Source of the DNA: Bacteroidota bacterium
GTDB taxonomy: Bacteria > Bacteroidota > Bacteroidia > Flavobacteriales > Flavobacteriaceae
DNA: 64,000 nt
NCBI GenBank assembly: GCA_018829465.1
Contig: JAHJTN010000010.1
Coordinates: 62,001-126,000 of the forward strand
Direction: 5' to 3'
The notes beneath the pieces were generated by a model, which was not told the DNA's origin, searched no databases, and saw nothing but the letters and a program-made list of their open reading frames with translations. The position numbers and the translations under genes were made by a program. Each line of letters starts with the position of its first letter. Positions within the stretch are counted from its first letter, which is position 1. Shown piece by piece: positions 1-9,375 of this stretch.

Positions 1-2220
1 CCTGAATTTGCAGGTGTTCGTTACGAATACAAACCCTATCAAAACGTGGAGCGCTTTTTTAGAACAGGTCAAGTAGCCCAAAACAACTTGAACCTTTCCG
101 GTACTTCATCTGACGGAAAAATGGCATTCAATATGAATATGAGTCATCTTGAAGACAAAGGTTTTACGCCGGGTAATAAATTGACAAGAAACAATTTCGG
201 ATTAGGTGGAAAAGCAGAACTTTCGAACAACTTCACGATTAATGGAACCTTGAACTACGCCAGAACAGATTTTATCTCTCCACCGGTAGCGGCGGGCGAT
301 GGAAACACCACTTTCGGGGGTAATTCATCCGTTTTTTCGAATGTGTTTTTTACACCCAGAAGTGTCGATTTAATGGGTTTACCATTTGAAAACCCCAGAG
401 ACGGCTCAAGTGTCTTTTACCGTCAAAACAATAGTATTCAACACCCGTTATGGACAATTGAAAATGCACAAACACGTCAAATAACAAATCGTGTATTCGG
501 TAACGGAACTATTGACTATAAACTCAATGATAACCTGAGCTTTACCTACCGTTTAGGTATTGATGTATTTGCAGAAGACAATGTGAACCAACAAAACAAA
601 GGCGGTGTGAGTGATGATGCAGCTGTTCGCAGCGGTTTCTATCAAACTTGGACGAATACCAACACCATTTGGGATCACAACTTCATCATTAATGGACAAT
701 ACCAACTTACAGACGACATTGGTATGACCTTCAACGTGGGTGCAACCTCTAGAAGGGAGTTGTTTGACCGTCAAGGTGTAGCCAGTACAGGGCAGTTGGT
801 TTTTGATGTTTTCAGACATTTCAACTTCCAATTACAAGATGAAATTCAAACCAAAAGAGAACGTAACACCGTAGGTGTTTATGGTCAGGCAGATTTTGAC
901 TACAAAAGATTCTTGTACCTGACGTTATCCGGAAGGAATGATTGGGTATCCAATCTATCTGTTGATAACCGATCTATTTTTTATCCATCCGCCAGCGTTT
1001 CCTTTATTCCTACCTCTGCTTTTGATGGATTTAAAAACAGTAAAGTGCTCAATTACCTCAAAATACGAGCCGGTGTTGGAACCTCTGCAAACTTCCCTAC
1101 AGGATTTCCAGTTTCTACCAATCTTAACCTCATTACACAACGTTTTCAAGACAGCAGTGGCAGAGACGTAGTAGTCAACACTATCAGCAATACACTCGGA
1201 AATCCGGATTTGGAACCGGAGACCTTAACGGAATTTGAAGGTGGTATCGAATCTACATGGCTCAACAACCGACTTAGATTCGAAGCTTCTGCTTATTTTA
1301 GAATTACTGAAGATTTGATAGTTGACAGAGATTTAGATCCTTCTTCCGGGTTTTCTTCTACGCAGACAAATGTTGGAGAAATTGAAGGAAAAGGGGTTGA
1401 ACTTGACATCAGTGGTGACATATTCAAATCTCAATCAAAAGATGGCTTTAACTGGACTGTAAATGCCAACTGGACTATTAATGAAAGTGAAGTCACTGAT
1501 TTAGGTGATGACATAGATGTGTTGGTATTCGAAGGATTTACCGATTTGGGTAATGCAGCCATTGAAGGCAAACCGCTTGGTGTCATGATAGGTAGCAGAA
1601 TCCAACGCAACGAACAAGGCGAATTCTTGGTGGATAGCCAAGGTAATTATATCATAGAGCAAGGTCAATTTGTGATTGGTGACCCTAACCCCGATTGGAT
1701 TTTAAATATCAGTAATTCGTTTTCTTACAAAGGTTTTACACTTAGCTCCTTAATTAATTACACCCATGGTGGCGATATTTATTCTCAAACCATTGCAACA
1801 CTTTTAGGTAGAGGCTTGATTCAAGAAACGGCAAATCGTAGGGAAACTTTCGTACTACCCGGCGTACAGCAGTCAACAGGGCAACCTAACACCGTACAAA
1901 TCAATAACTCCGGTTTTTTCTTTGATAATGTATTGTTCGGGCCTTCTGAATTGCAAGTCTATGATGGCTCAACTATCCGCTTACAGGAAGTTTCATTGAG
2001 TTATTCGCTACCAAAATCTTTCCTTGAAAAGACGCCTTTTGGCTCGCTGTCTGTTACTGCCTCAGGCTTTAACCTTTGGTGGGATGCTGTGAACACGCCT
2101 GACGGTGCCAATTTTGATCCTAACGTTGCCGGCCTAGGTGTGGGTAACGGTAGAGGTTTTGACTTTCTGAATGGTCCAAGCTCTAGAAGATATGGTATAA
2201 GCGTCAAAGCAACTTTCTAA
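1..2220 (+). CDS. SusC/RagA family TonB-linked outer membrane protein (5' truncated by window)
   Basis: The reading frame is open from base 1 and stops at 2220, giving 739 residues; the start, signal peptide and plug domain lie outside the window. What remains is the C-terminal beta-barrel of a SusC/RagA-type TonB-dependent receptor, with many alternating aromatic and polar strands and the family-typical end GPSSRRYGISVKATF. These porins import oligosaccharides or peptides across the outer membrane with TonB energy and are capped by a SusD lipoprotein. The gene 19 bp downstream is a SusD homologue, which confirms the family. The ligand cannot be read from the sequence. An ATG at 46 is internal, not the start. 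Confidence 0.93.
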   Translation, partial: PEFAGVRYEYKPYQNVERFFRTGQVAQNNLNLSGTSSDGKMAFNMNMSHLEDKGFTPGNKLTRNNFGLGGKAELSNNFTINGTLNYARTDFISPPVAAGDGNTTFGGNSSVFSNVFFTPRSVDLMGLPFENPRDGSSVFYRQNNSIQHPLWTIENAQTRQITNRVFGNGTIDYKLNDNLSFTYRLGIDVFAEDNVNQQNKGGVSDDAAVRSGFYQTWTNTNTIWDHNFIINGQYQLTDDIGMTFNVGATSRRELFDRQGVASTGQLVFDVFRHFNFQLQDEIQTKRERNTVGVYGQADFDYKRFLYLTLSGRNDWVSNLSVDNRSIFYPSASVSFIPTSAFDGFKNSKVLNYLKIRAGVGTSANFPTGFPVSTNLNLITQRFQDSSGRDVVVNTISNTLGNPDLEPETLTEFEGGIESTWLNNRLRFEASAYFRITEDLIVDRDLDPSSGFSSTQTNVGEIEGKGVELDISGDIFKSQSKDGFNWTVNANWTINESEVTDLGDDIDVLVFEGFTDLGNAAIEGKPLGVMIGSRIQRNEQGEFLVDSQGNYIIEQGQFVIGDPNPDWILNISNSFSYKGFTLSSLINYTHGGDIYSQTIATLLGRGLIQETANRRETFVLPGVQQSTGQPNTVQINNSGFFFDNVLFGPSELQVYDGSTIRLQEVSLSYSLPKSFLEKTPFGSLSVTASGFNLWWDAVNTPDGANFDPNVAGLGVGNGRGFDFLNGPSSRRYGISVKATF

Positions 2221-2239
2221 CAACAAAATTATTTATCAG

Positions 2240-3907
2240 ATGAAAAAAATATTTAAATATTTATTCGGAATTATAGTCGTTGGAAGCTTGGCTACCGGAT
2301 GTGAAACCACCGAGTTGGACATTCGTGACAATCCCAACGCACTGACAACTGATCAGGCCGATGTAAACCTGTTTATAAATTCCATACAGATCAGTTATGC
2401 GGAACTACAAGAAAGTTTCGGTTTTACGGCTTCACAACCGGTTAGGCTACTCGTGATGCAAAACAGGAATTACCTAAATGCATTTTCACCCGAAGGTTTT
2501 AACGGTCGATGGTCAACTGTTTATGCAGGTATTTTTCAGGACATCGCTGCTATGAAAACGCTAGCTGAAGCCAACGAACAATATCGACATATCGGTGTTG
2601 CACAAATTCTTCAAGCAGATTTACTTACGCTATTGGTCGATTTCTTTGGAGATGTACCATTCTCTGATGCAAATCGAGCTACAGAAGGCGTCTTCAATCC
2701 TGCTTTAGATACTGGTGCTGAGGCTTACCAAGCGGCATTAGATCTATTAGACGAAGCCATTAACAACCTAAACAGGGCTTCTGCACCCGGCCCAAGCTTA
2801 GATTTCTTCTATGATGGGGATTGGGACAAGTGGGAAAAACTGGCCAATACTTTGAAAATGAAAATTTATCTTCAAAGAAGGTTGGTTGACGGTGGTGCAG
2901 TTGCAGCATTCAACACGATAGTGAGTTCAGGAAACTATATTCAAAGCTCTGCAGACGATTTCCAATTCCAGTACGGAGCAAACGAAGTGCAACCCGACAC
3001 CAGACATCCTGAATACGCTGACAATTACATCCCTCAGGGTGCCGGTACCTATATGTCTCATTATTTAATGAACCTTATGGGAGCAGGAAGTGAAGACAAA
3101 GATCCCAGAATGCGTTACTATTTTTACAGACAAACCGATGAAACTCCTGGTCAAGACGGTGTAGCTCCCAATGAAGAAACACTCTCTTGCTCACTGGAAA
3201 CCGCACCTCAACATTACTTAGACGGCAACTTCCCTTTTTGCGGATTGCCTGAAGGATATTGGGGACGCGACCACGGCGATGACGATGGTATTCCACCAGA
3301 TGGATTGCTGAGAACAGCTTGGGGCGTATATCCTGTAGCCGGTATGTTTGATGATGATAGATTTGAACGAATTGGGCAAGGAAAAGGTGGTGGCGGTACC
3401 GGTATTGTTCCTATTGTTTTAGCCTCGTGGGTAGATATATGGAAAGCAGAAATTGCTCTGGTAGGTAACAATCCTACACAGGCACAGTCAGCCCTCGAAG
3501 CCGGAATTGAAAAGTCTATCAGAAAGGTCATTACTTTCGGACCAAAAGATCCCGGTGCAGATTCAGATTTCTTTTCAACCAATGATGACGCAATTGATTA
3601 CGCAGAATTCGTAGGTGAAAATTTTGCCAATGCATCTAGCTCAGATAAATGGAACATCTTGGCAGAACAGTTGTGGGTGGCCACTTTTGGAAATGGTAGA
3701 GATGCTTTCAACTTTTATAGAAGAACAGGTTTCCCTAACAATTTACAGCCAAACAGAGAACCCAATCCGGGTGGTTTTGTAAGATTGTTTAGATATCCTT
3801 CTATCTTTACAAACAACAACACAAATGTTCAGCAAAGGCAAAATGTTACTTCTCAAACTTTTTGGGATAACAATCCTTCCTCACCTGGATTCCCAGTTGC
3901 TAACTAA
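2240..3907 (+). CDS. SusD/RagB family nutrient-binding outer membrane lipoprotein
   Basis: This 555-residue protein has a lipoprotein signal with Cys21 in LATGC. The start of the mature part (TTELDIRDNPNALT) and a helical, TPR-like region around residues 90-220 (ADLLTLLVDFFGDVPFSDA) are characteristic of the SusD/RagB and SusD-like superfamily. It would sit on the cell surface as the lid of the SusC porin encoded directly upstream (19 bp gap, same operon). The C-terminal half (WVDIWKAEIALVG, then WNILAEQLWVATFGNGRDAFNFYRRTGFPNN) matches the helical repeat layout of the family. No polysaccharide-degrading enzymes are nearby, so the substrate may be a peptide or another nutrient. Confidence 0.94.
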   Translation: MKKIFKYLFGIIVVGSLATGCETTELDIRDNPNALTTDQADVNLFINSIQISYAELQESFGFTASQPVRLLVMQNRNYLNAFSPEGFNGRWSTVYAGIFQDIAAMKTLAEANEQYRHIGVAQILQADLLTLLVDFFGDVPFSDANRATEGVFNPALDTGAEAYQAALDLLDEAINNLNRASAPGPSLDFFYDGDWDKWEKLANTLKMKIYLQRRLVDGGAVAAFNTIVSSGNYIQSSADDFQFQYGANEVQPDTRHPEYADNYIPQGAGTYMSHYLMNLMGAGSEDKDPRMRYYFYRQTDETPGQDGVAPNEETLSCSLETAPQHYLDGNFPFCGLPEGYWGRDHGDDDGIPPDGLLRTAWGVYPVAGMFDDDRFERIGQGKGGGGTGIVPIVLASWVDIWKAEIALVGNNPTQAQSALEAGIEKSIRKVITFGPKDPGADSDFFSTNDDAIDYAEFVGENFANASSSDKWNILAEQLWVATFGNGRDAFNFYRRTGFPNNLQPNREPNPGGFVRLFRYPSIFTNNNTNVQQRQNVTSQTFWDNNPSSPGFPVAN

Positions 3908-3923
3908 TTTTAAAAAAAGTATT

Positions 3924-4790
3924 ATGAAAAATATTAAATTAATAGTATTTATGCTTCTCAGTCTGATTGTTGTCAGCTGTGAAGATGATGATGCAACCAT
4001 TACGCAAGTCGTTCAGAACGAAGTTGAACGAGGAGCTGTATTGAGAACTTATAATCTGATAAGTTCAACCTTTAATGCATTTGATCCTACTTCCACATTC
4101 GATGTCATTATTCAAGAACAAGACATAGAAGACGGTGGACTAATGGAATCGGTTGATGTGTTCCTGTCTTTCCAAAAACCCGGTGCTTCCGGATTCGATA
4201 CTGTCGTTAGCGAACGACTGTTGGAAAACATCCCTGCTTCCGCCTTCACCATTGATGAGTTCGGTTTACCTCGAACTAGAATTACTTTTACACTTCAAGA
4301 AGCGACAAGCTTCTTAGGTTTAGGGGCCGGAGATTTCACAGGTGGAGACAGAGTTGTGGTTCGGTTGGCACTTAATCTTATTGATGGTAGGGTTATCAGT
4401 TTTCAAGATGCGGCAGGTAACGTTTTATCCTCCTCATTTTTCCGATCACCTTACAGGTACTTTGTTGACATCGCTTGTATACCTCTCGGCCCTGTTCCTG
4501 GCGACTATATTTTCGAAATGGTTGATTCCTTTGGCGATGGCTGGAATGGTGGCTTCTTGACCGTTACTGTCAATGGGGTTTCACAAGATATATCAGTGCC
4601 TGAACCAAGTGGATCTACCGCTAGCGTTACCATTACTGTGCCTCAAGGAGCTACAGAATTTACTATAGTTTATACAGGTGGTGATTTCGACGATGAAAAC
4701 TCATTCGAGATTATCTTGAACGGTGTAGTGGTTGCCTCTGCAAGCAATCCTCCAGACGGAGAAGTTATCCTGAGTATTTGTCCAACCTAA
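3924..4790 (+). CDS. Exported lipoprotein of the SusCD operon, with C-terminal beta-sandwich domain
   Basis: I chose the ATG at 3924 because it begins a clean lipoprotein signal (MKNIKLIVF...VVSC, Cys19), whereas the same frame upstream overlaps the susD end. The mature protein (288 residues in total) begins with CEDDD; acidic residues right after the lipidated cysteine are known in Bacteroidota as a surface-export signal. Residues about 190-288 carry a DSFGDGWNGG motif followed by short beta strands, a pattern seen in secreted adhesive or ligand-binding sandwich domains. It lies 16 bp after susD, so it is probably the third, SusE/F-like member of the uptake operon. Its function is inferred from position only. 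Confidence 0.75.
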   Translation: MKNIKLIVFMLLSLIVVSCEDDDATITQVVQNEVERGAVLRTYNLISSTFNAFDPTSTFDVIIQEQDIEDGGLMESVDVFLSFQKPGASGFDTVVSERLLENIPASAFTIDEFGLPRTRITFTLQEATSFLGLGAGDFTGGDRVVVRLALNLIDGRVISFQDAAGNVLSSSFFRSPYRYFVDIACIPLGPVPGDYIFEMVDSFGDGWNGGFLTVTVNGVSQDISVPEPSGSTASVTITVPQGATEFTIVYTGGDFDDENSFEIILNGVVVASASNPPDGEVILSICPT

Positions 4791-4815
4791 AAATACGCTG
4801 AATTAATAATATTAA

Positions 4816-4845
4816 AAGGACTGCCCACTCGGCAGTTCTTTTTTT
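4816..4845 (+). terminator. Rho-independent terminator of the susCD operon
   Basis: The 10-nt arms AAGGACTGCC and GGCAGTTCTT pair around a CACTC loop with one G-U pair, followed by a T run. It lies 25 bp after the lipoprotein stop. Confidence 0.88.
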
Positions 4846-4848
4846 ATT

Positions 4849-4856
4849 TACTTTTG
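4849..4856 (+). promoter_or_regulatory. Bacteroidota -7 box TACTTTTG for rlmB
   Basis: TACTTTTG matches the TAnnTTTG consensus of the Bacteroidota primary sigma factor. Its last base is only 4 nt before the rlmB ATG, so transcription should begin at or very near the start codon and give a leaderless mRNA. Confidence 0.65.
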
Positions 4857-4860
4857 TCAC

Positions 4861-5586
4861 ATGAGCGAACAAACTATTTACGGCATTCGAGCCATCATGG
4901 AAGCCATGGAATCGGGCAAGGAAATTGACAAAGTATTTCTAAAAAAAGGCCTTTCAGGTACACTATCCCAAGAATTTCTCAAACGCGTGCAACAAAACGG
5001 CATTGTACACACCTTTGTGCCTGAAGAAAAACTCTACAAACTCGGCGACAGAAACCACCAAGGTGTCGTGGCCACTATCTCTGCCATACGAAGCATCTCA
5101 CTCGATGAACTCGTCAGCCAATATCACACAGATAAAAGTTTGTTTCTTATTTTAGACGGCATCACAGATGTGCGAAACTTAGGTGCCATTGCCCGAACCG
5201 CCGCTTGTACCGGCGTCAGTGGTATCATTTTACCCAAAAATAACAGCGCACCACTATCTGCAGATGCCGTAAAAACCTCTGCGGGCGCACTCTATCATAT
5301 ACCCGTTTGCAAAGTAGATCACCTTAAAGATGCCCTGTATTTTATGCAAGCATCCGGAATTCGAATTCTGGCCGCCACAGAAAAAACAGACCAAAAAATC
5401 TACGATGTTGACCTAACGGGAGCATTGGCACTCGTCATGGGTTCAGAAGACAAAGGTATTTCAGAAAACATATTGAAGATGGTTGACGAAAGAATTTCAC
5501 TTCCCATGTTTGGAAAAATCGCTTCCCTAAATGTATCCGTCGCGTGTGGTGCCATGCTGTACGAAGCCGTTAGACAAAGAAGGTGA
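4861..5586 (+). CDS. rlmB: 23S rRNA (guanosine-2'-O-)-methyltransferase RlmB (TrmH/SpoU family)
   Basis: This 241-residue protein has an N-terminal substrate-binding domain (YGIRAIMEAM..G..IDKVFLKKG) and a SPOUT methyltransferase domain with the three SpoU motifs. Motif 1 is DGITDVRNLGAIARTA, motif 2 is LVMGSEDKGIS, and motif 3 is ISLPMFGKIASLNVSVA. The family methylates the 2'-O of a guanosine in the 23S rRNA peptidyl-transferase region using SAM. Length and motif order are normal. The gene stands alone between a terminator and mpl, under its own promoter box. Confidence 0.92.
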   Translation: MSEQTIYGIRAIMEAMESGKEIDKVFLKKGLSGTLSQEFLKRVQQNGIVHTFVPEEKLYKLGDRNHQGVVATISAIRSISLDELVSQYHTDKSLFLILDGITDVRNLGAIARTAACTGVSGIILPKNNSAPLSADAVKTSAGALYHIPVCKVDHLKDALYFMQASGIRILAATEKTDQKIYDVDLTGALALVMGSEDKGISENILKMVDERISLPMFGKIASLNVSVACGAMLYEAVRQRR

Positions 5587-5676
5587 TTGAATGATGTGAT
5601 CATCTTTTCAAACTGCCTTCGGGATTGATGCAATCCTAATGTGTAATAAAGAACTAAAACTCAAATACTTTCAAGA

Positions 5677-7035
5677 ATGCCTGCCTACCACTTTATAGCT
5701 ATCGGCGGAAGTGCCATGCATGCACTGGCCATTGTCCTCAAACAAAACGGCAACCGTGTAAGCGGAAGCGACGACGTCATTTTTGAACCCTCAAAAAGCA
5801 AGTTGGCGCAACACCAGTTGCTGCCGGAACAAGAAGGATGGTTTCCCCATAAAATTGACAAAGCGCTAGACGCCGTTATTTTGGGAATGCATGCCAAAAA
5901 AGACAACCCGGAATTAAAAAAAGCCCATGAACTCGGATTGCCCGTGTATTCTTACCCCGAATTTCTGTACAACCAATCTGTTGATAAAACTAGGGTTGTC
6001 ATCGCGGGTTCGCACGGAAAAACGACCATCACTGCCATGATTTTGCACGTGCTTCAATATTGGAATAAAGACGTTGATTACATGGCCGGTGCGTTGCAGG
6101 ATGCCCAAGTAGCCAACCTTAAATTGACCACTCACAATGATTTTGTGGTTTTTGAAGGAGATGAATACCTGAGTTCCGCTTTAGACAGCCGTTCGAAGTT
6201 CCTGCATTACAAACCGAACATAGCACTAATCAGCGGCATCGCATGGGACCACATCAATGTTTTTAAAACTTTTGAGCAATATATAGATACCTTCCGGCAA
6301 TTCCTGCTCACCATTATACCCGGTGGTATTGTAGTGTACAATCAGGAAGATCCTATCGTCAGAGAACTGGTAGAAAACTGCGATGTTCATATTAGAAAAC
6401 ATCCTTACAAAACACCAGAATTCGAAATCAGCAACGAGCAAACCCAACTCATTACAAATTTCGGTCATGTTCCCTTGCAAATTTTTGGCCAACACAACCT
6501 AAGCAACTTGGCCGGTGCACAATGGATATGCCTGCATATGGGCATAGACGAGGAAGCATTTTACGAGGCCATATCTACATTTACAGGAGCCGGAAAAAGA
6601 TTGGAAAAACTTTTGCATTCCGATAAACTCATCCTCTTCAAAGATTTTGCACACGCACCTTCAAAAGTGCGTGCAACTGTAAAATCCGTAGTTTCTCAAT
6701 TTAGGAACCGAAAATGTACGGCAATCTTAGAACTTCACACATACAGTAGCCTAAACAGTGCCTTTCTTCCACTCTACAAAGACAGCCTGAATGGAGCAGA
6801 TGTAGCCATTGTGTTTTATGACTTGGAAGCCCTGAAAATTAAAAAGATGCAACCGCTAACGCCCGAAGATATTCGAAATGCTTTTAACAATAAAAACATA
6901 CTGGTGTTCACAAGTGCAGAATCCATTCAGGAATACATCGCAAAACTTAACCCGACGCAAGATGTATGGCTGTTTATGAGCAGTGGAAATTTCGGAGGCA
7001 TCAACCTGCCTGCACTTGCCAAAACATGGTCGTAA
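5677..7035 (+). CDS. mpl: UDP-N-acetylmuramate:L-alanyl-gamma-D-glutamyl-meso-diaminopimelate ligase (Mpl), murein recycling
   Basis: This 452-residue Mur ligase has the N-terminal UDP-binding fold (HFIAIGGSAMHALA), the ATP P-loop GSHGKTT at residues 111-117, a central domain with EGDEYLSS, and a C-terminal domain with DFAHAPSKVRATV. The GGSAMHALA and FAHAPSKV signatures fit the Mpl branch rather than MurC. Mpl re-attaches recovered tripeptide to UDP-MurNAc in the cytoplasm, so it feeds recycled peptidoglycan peptides back into synthesis. It is 90 bp after rlmB and has normal length. Confidence 0.9.
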   Translation: MPAYHFIAIGGSAMHALAIVLKQNGNRVSGSDDVIFEPSKSKLAQHQLLPEQEGWFPHKIDKALDAVILGMHAKKDNPELKKAHELGLPVYSYPEFLYNQSVDKTRVVIAGSHGKTTITAMILHVLQYWNKDVDYMAGALQDAQVANLKLTTHNDFVVFEGDEYLSSALDSRSKFLHYKPNIALISGIAWDHINVFKTFEQYIDTFRQFLLTIIPGGIVVYNQEDPIVRELVENCDVHIRKHPYKTPEFEISNEQTQLITNFGHVPLQIFGQHNLSNLAGAQWICLHMGIDEEAFYEAISTFTGAGKRLEKLLHSDKLILFKDFAHAPSKVRATVKSVVSQFRNRKCTAILELHTYSSLNSAFLPLYKDSLNGADVAIVFYDLEALKIKKMQPLTPEDIRNAFNNKNILVFTSAESIQEYIAKLNPTQDVWLFMSSGNFGGINLPALAKTWS

Positions 7036-7149
7036 AGACAAAACGATAGGTGGAAAGACCGCAATAGATTTCTGGGAAAAGTTTTCATTGCATCAAAGTT
7101 TCTTTAGGGCATACACCGTAAAATACGAGAAATTCGTTCAAAAACCTCT

Positions 7150-7157
7150 TATATTTG
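7150..7157 (+). promoter_or_regulatory. -7 box TATATTTG upstream of radC
   Basis: TATATTTG fits TAnnTTTG exactly and ends 18 nt before the radC ATG, which leaves a leader of roughly 13 nt. Confidence 0.6.
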
Positions 7158-7175
7158 TGTGTTTAACGATTGGCA

Positions 7176-7874
7176 ATGTATCCTGAAAGAGAAAATTTAT
7201 CCATCAAACACTGGTCAGAAAACGACCGACCTCGCGAAAAACTAGCCATAAAAGGCAAAGCCGCGCTAAGTGATGCCGAGCTGCTCGCTATTGTGATTGG
7301 GTCCGGGAGTCGCAACGAATCTGCTGTAGATTTGAGCAAACGAATTTTGGCCAAAGTAGGTAACAATTTAAACGAACTTGGTAAGCTTAGCCTCGAGCAG
7401 TTGATGCAATTTAAAGGAATTGGTGAGGCGAAAGCCATCTCGATTGCGGCCGCGGTTGAGCTTGGCAGGCGCAGACAAATTACCGAATTGCCCACCAAGC
7501 CCAAAATTTCATCGAGCAGAGATGTTTTTGCGCTCTTGCATCCGCTGATGGGCGATTTGCCCCATGAAGAATTTTGGGTGATTTTCTTAAATAATGCCAA
7601 CAAAGTGATTCGGCAAGAACAACTCAGCAAAGGTGGTCTTCATGCAACTGTAGTAGATGCCCGTTTGGCATTTAGACGCGCATTGGAATTGGGTGCTTCT
7701 GCTGTCATTTTGGCGCACAACCATCCCTCTGCTTCGGCTACACCTAGCGATGCCGACAAAAATCTCACCCAAAAGTTTAAACAGGCCGGTGAACATATTG
7801 ACATCAAAGTACTCGATCATATCATCATAGCCGGTAACACCTATTGTAGCTTCTCGGATGAAGGGATAATGTGA
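7176..7874 (+). CDS. radC: RadC family JAB1/MPN-domain protein
   Basis: The ATG at 7176 gives MYPERENLSIKHW, the usual N-terminus, so the in-frame TTG two codons upstream is not needed. Of the 232 residues, the first half has a helix-hairpin-helix-like region (FKGIGEAKAISIAAAVELGRR). The second half is an MPN/JAMM fold with the zinc motif HNHPSASATPSDAD (His181, His183, Asp192). RadC was once linked to DNA repair, but its real role is uncertain. The protein is full length and in a core context, unlike the short RadC copies common on mobile elements. Confidence 0.92.
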   Translation: MYPERENLSIKHWSENDRPREKLAIKGKAALSDAELLAIVIGSGSRNESAVDLSKRILAKVGNNLNELGKLSLEQLMQFKGIGEAKAISIAAAVELGRRRQITELPTKPKISSSRDVFALLHPLMGDLPHEEFWVIFLNNANKVIRQEQLSKGGLHATVVDARLAFRRALELGASAVILAHNHPSASATPSDADKNLTQKFKQAGEHIDIKVLDHIIIAGNTYCSFSDEGIM

Positions 7875-7990
7875 GCGAGCAAAGTAAGCATCAACCAAAA
7901 AAGAATAGGGTTTGTTATTCGTTATAAGTTATTTGTTAAAAGTTATTTTGTGATTCATAATTAAAAACTCATCATTCAAAATTACCAATC

Positions 7991-9289
7991 TTGTCGCTAC
8001 TCGTTTACAGCCATAAAATCACACCGCGTCTGACTTATATTTTCAGGCATATTTTTACGAGAATTTTGCAAATTCCTGTAGTATTCACCACCCGTGTAGA
8101 AGATTTTATCGCACACGAAGGGATGAAAATGTCCTACACCAAGTATCCTTTGGGTAACGAATTTTTTGTAAGAAGCCACGAACTCTTGTTTGAAAGAGGT
8201 GTCTCGGACGTGGAATTTAACCTACACGATTGGAAAGGTGTTCCTACATTTTTCAGTACCGGTGAAAAAAGCTCCCTCCCTTACGATATTTTTGCCGCCG
8301 GATTTTATCTCTTAAGCCGCTACGAAGAGTATCTTCCCCATGTAAAAGACGCCTTCGGCCGATTTCCATTTCGTGAAAGTTTAGCTTACAAACACCATTT
8401 TTTAGAAAAACCCGTCCTCGATATTTGGGTGATGAACCTCAGCGATGCGCTTCAATCAAAATTTCCAAACGAAGTGCTGACGCCCATTGCATTTAGCTCA
8501 CAGATTATTGTTGAAGTCTCAGAAGCTTTCGCCTATATAAATAAAGGTGTGGGAAGAAGCTTGTGGGAAATGGGTGAAGATTTGTACCAGTTAAAATTCA
8601 AAAATATACTGTGGCGCTTATTGGCCATTTTCCGTGTTCAAAAAGATCCGTTTTTGGTTTACGAATGGTTGCTCACACAGCACCAAAACAAAGCAAGCCG
8701 ACTGATCCTTTTTTTCTTGATGGCAGACTATAGTTTAGTCAACAAATCCATAAACATACACAACCCCGCTTTCCGATTGCTTGTTAAAAACCTTGCAGAT
8801 CATGTAGAAATCGGGTCAGAAATATCACTCTCGGGACAAAACGTAACAGAAAAAATGGAACTGGAAATAAAACGATTAGAAAAAATTACACACCGTAAGT
8901 CTTTCGGTACTTTTCAATCTCGCGCACGATTAAACCTACCGGAAACCTACCGGAAACTCATAGATTTGGAGGTGACAGAAGACTACAGCATGGGCTACAT
9001 CAACCAAGTAGGTTTTAGAGCCGGCACCTCGCATCCTTTCAATTTTTACGACCTGGGCTATGAAATACAAACCCCTTTAAAAATCATCCCTTTTTGTGTG
9101 TCAGACGAGGCACTAAAAGATTTCTCTGCCGAAACCCGCAACCTAAAGTTAACACAAATGATTGAAGAAGTTAGGCGCAATCATGGTACTTTTACAGCTG
9201 TTTTTAGCCACGCCGCATTTAGCAAGAAATTTTCAGCGATAAACTTTAGAGCATTGTACCAAAAACTTTTAAAAACACTTGAGCAATGA
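7991..9289 (+). CDS. Polysaccharide deacetylase-like protein (DUF7033-type N-terminus)
   Basis: This 432-residue protein appears to start with TTG at 7991, giving MSLLVYSHKITPRLTYIF, which matches the expected family start; no ATG lies nearby. The N-terminal half (YDIFAAGFYLLSRYEEYLPH..D..GRFPF) is typical of the DUF7033 domain found in Bacteroidota. The C-terminal half resembles a NodB-like fold (EDYSMGYINQVGFRAGTSHPFNFYDL). I see no canonical DD and HxxxH metal pair, so activity is uncertain. The 116-bp gap upstream is A+T-rich with short repeats of GTTATAAGTTA type. Its role is likely in the cell envelope, but this is inferred. Confidence 0.7.
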   Translation: MSLLVYSHKITPRLTYIFRHIFTRILQIPVVFTTRVEDFIAHEGMKMSYTKYPLGNEFFVRSHELLFERGVSDVEFNLHDWKGVPTFFSTGEKSSLPYDIFAAGFYLLSRYEEYLPHVKDAFGRFPFRESLAYKHHFLEKPVLDIWVMNLSDALQSKFPNEVLTPIAFSSQIIVEVSEAFAYINKGVGRSLWEMGEDLYQLKFKNILWRLLAIFRVQKDPFLVYEWLLTQHQNKASRLILFFLMADYSLVNKSINIHNPAFRLLVKNLADHVEIGSEISLSGQNVTEKMELEIKRLEKITHRKSFGTFQSRARLNLPETYRKLIDLEVTEDYSMGYINQVGFRAGTSHPFNFYDLGYEIQTPLKIIPFCVSDEALKDFSAETRNLKLTQMIEEVRRNHGTFTAVFSHAAFSKKFSAINFRALYQKLLKTLEQ

Positions 9290-9375
9290 AACACCCATGT
9301 AAAAATTTTGCACACAGGGGCATGATTATCCTAGGGCGTTCCGTCTGACCTTTAAAAAACAATAAATATAAACAG

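Noticed and set aside
3214-3582. Minus-strand open frame inside susD
   Set aside because: It is antisense to a well supported gene, has no plausible protein features and is a by-product of codon bias.
3825-3923. Upstream extension of the third susCD operon gene into susD
   Set aside because: The extension overlaps susD by 83 bp and places a lipoprotein signal in the middle; the ATG at 3924 is the natural start.
7875-7990. Direct repeats of GTTATAAGTTATT type as a mobile repeat
   Set aside because: They are short, A+T-rich and common in such genomes, with no boundary or target duplication.
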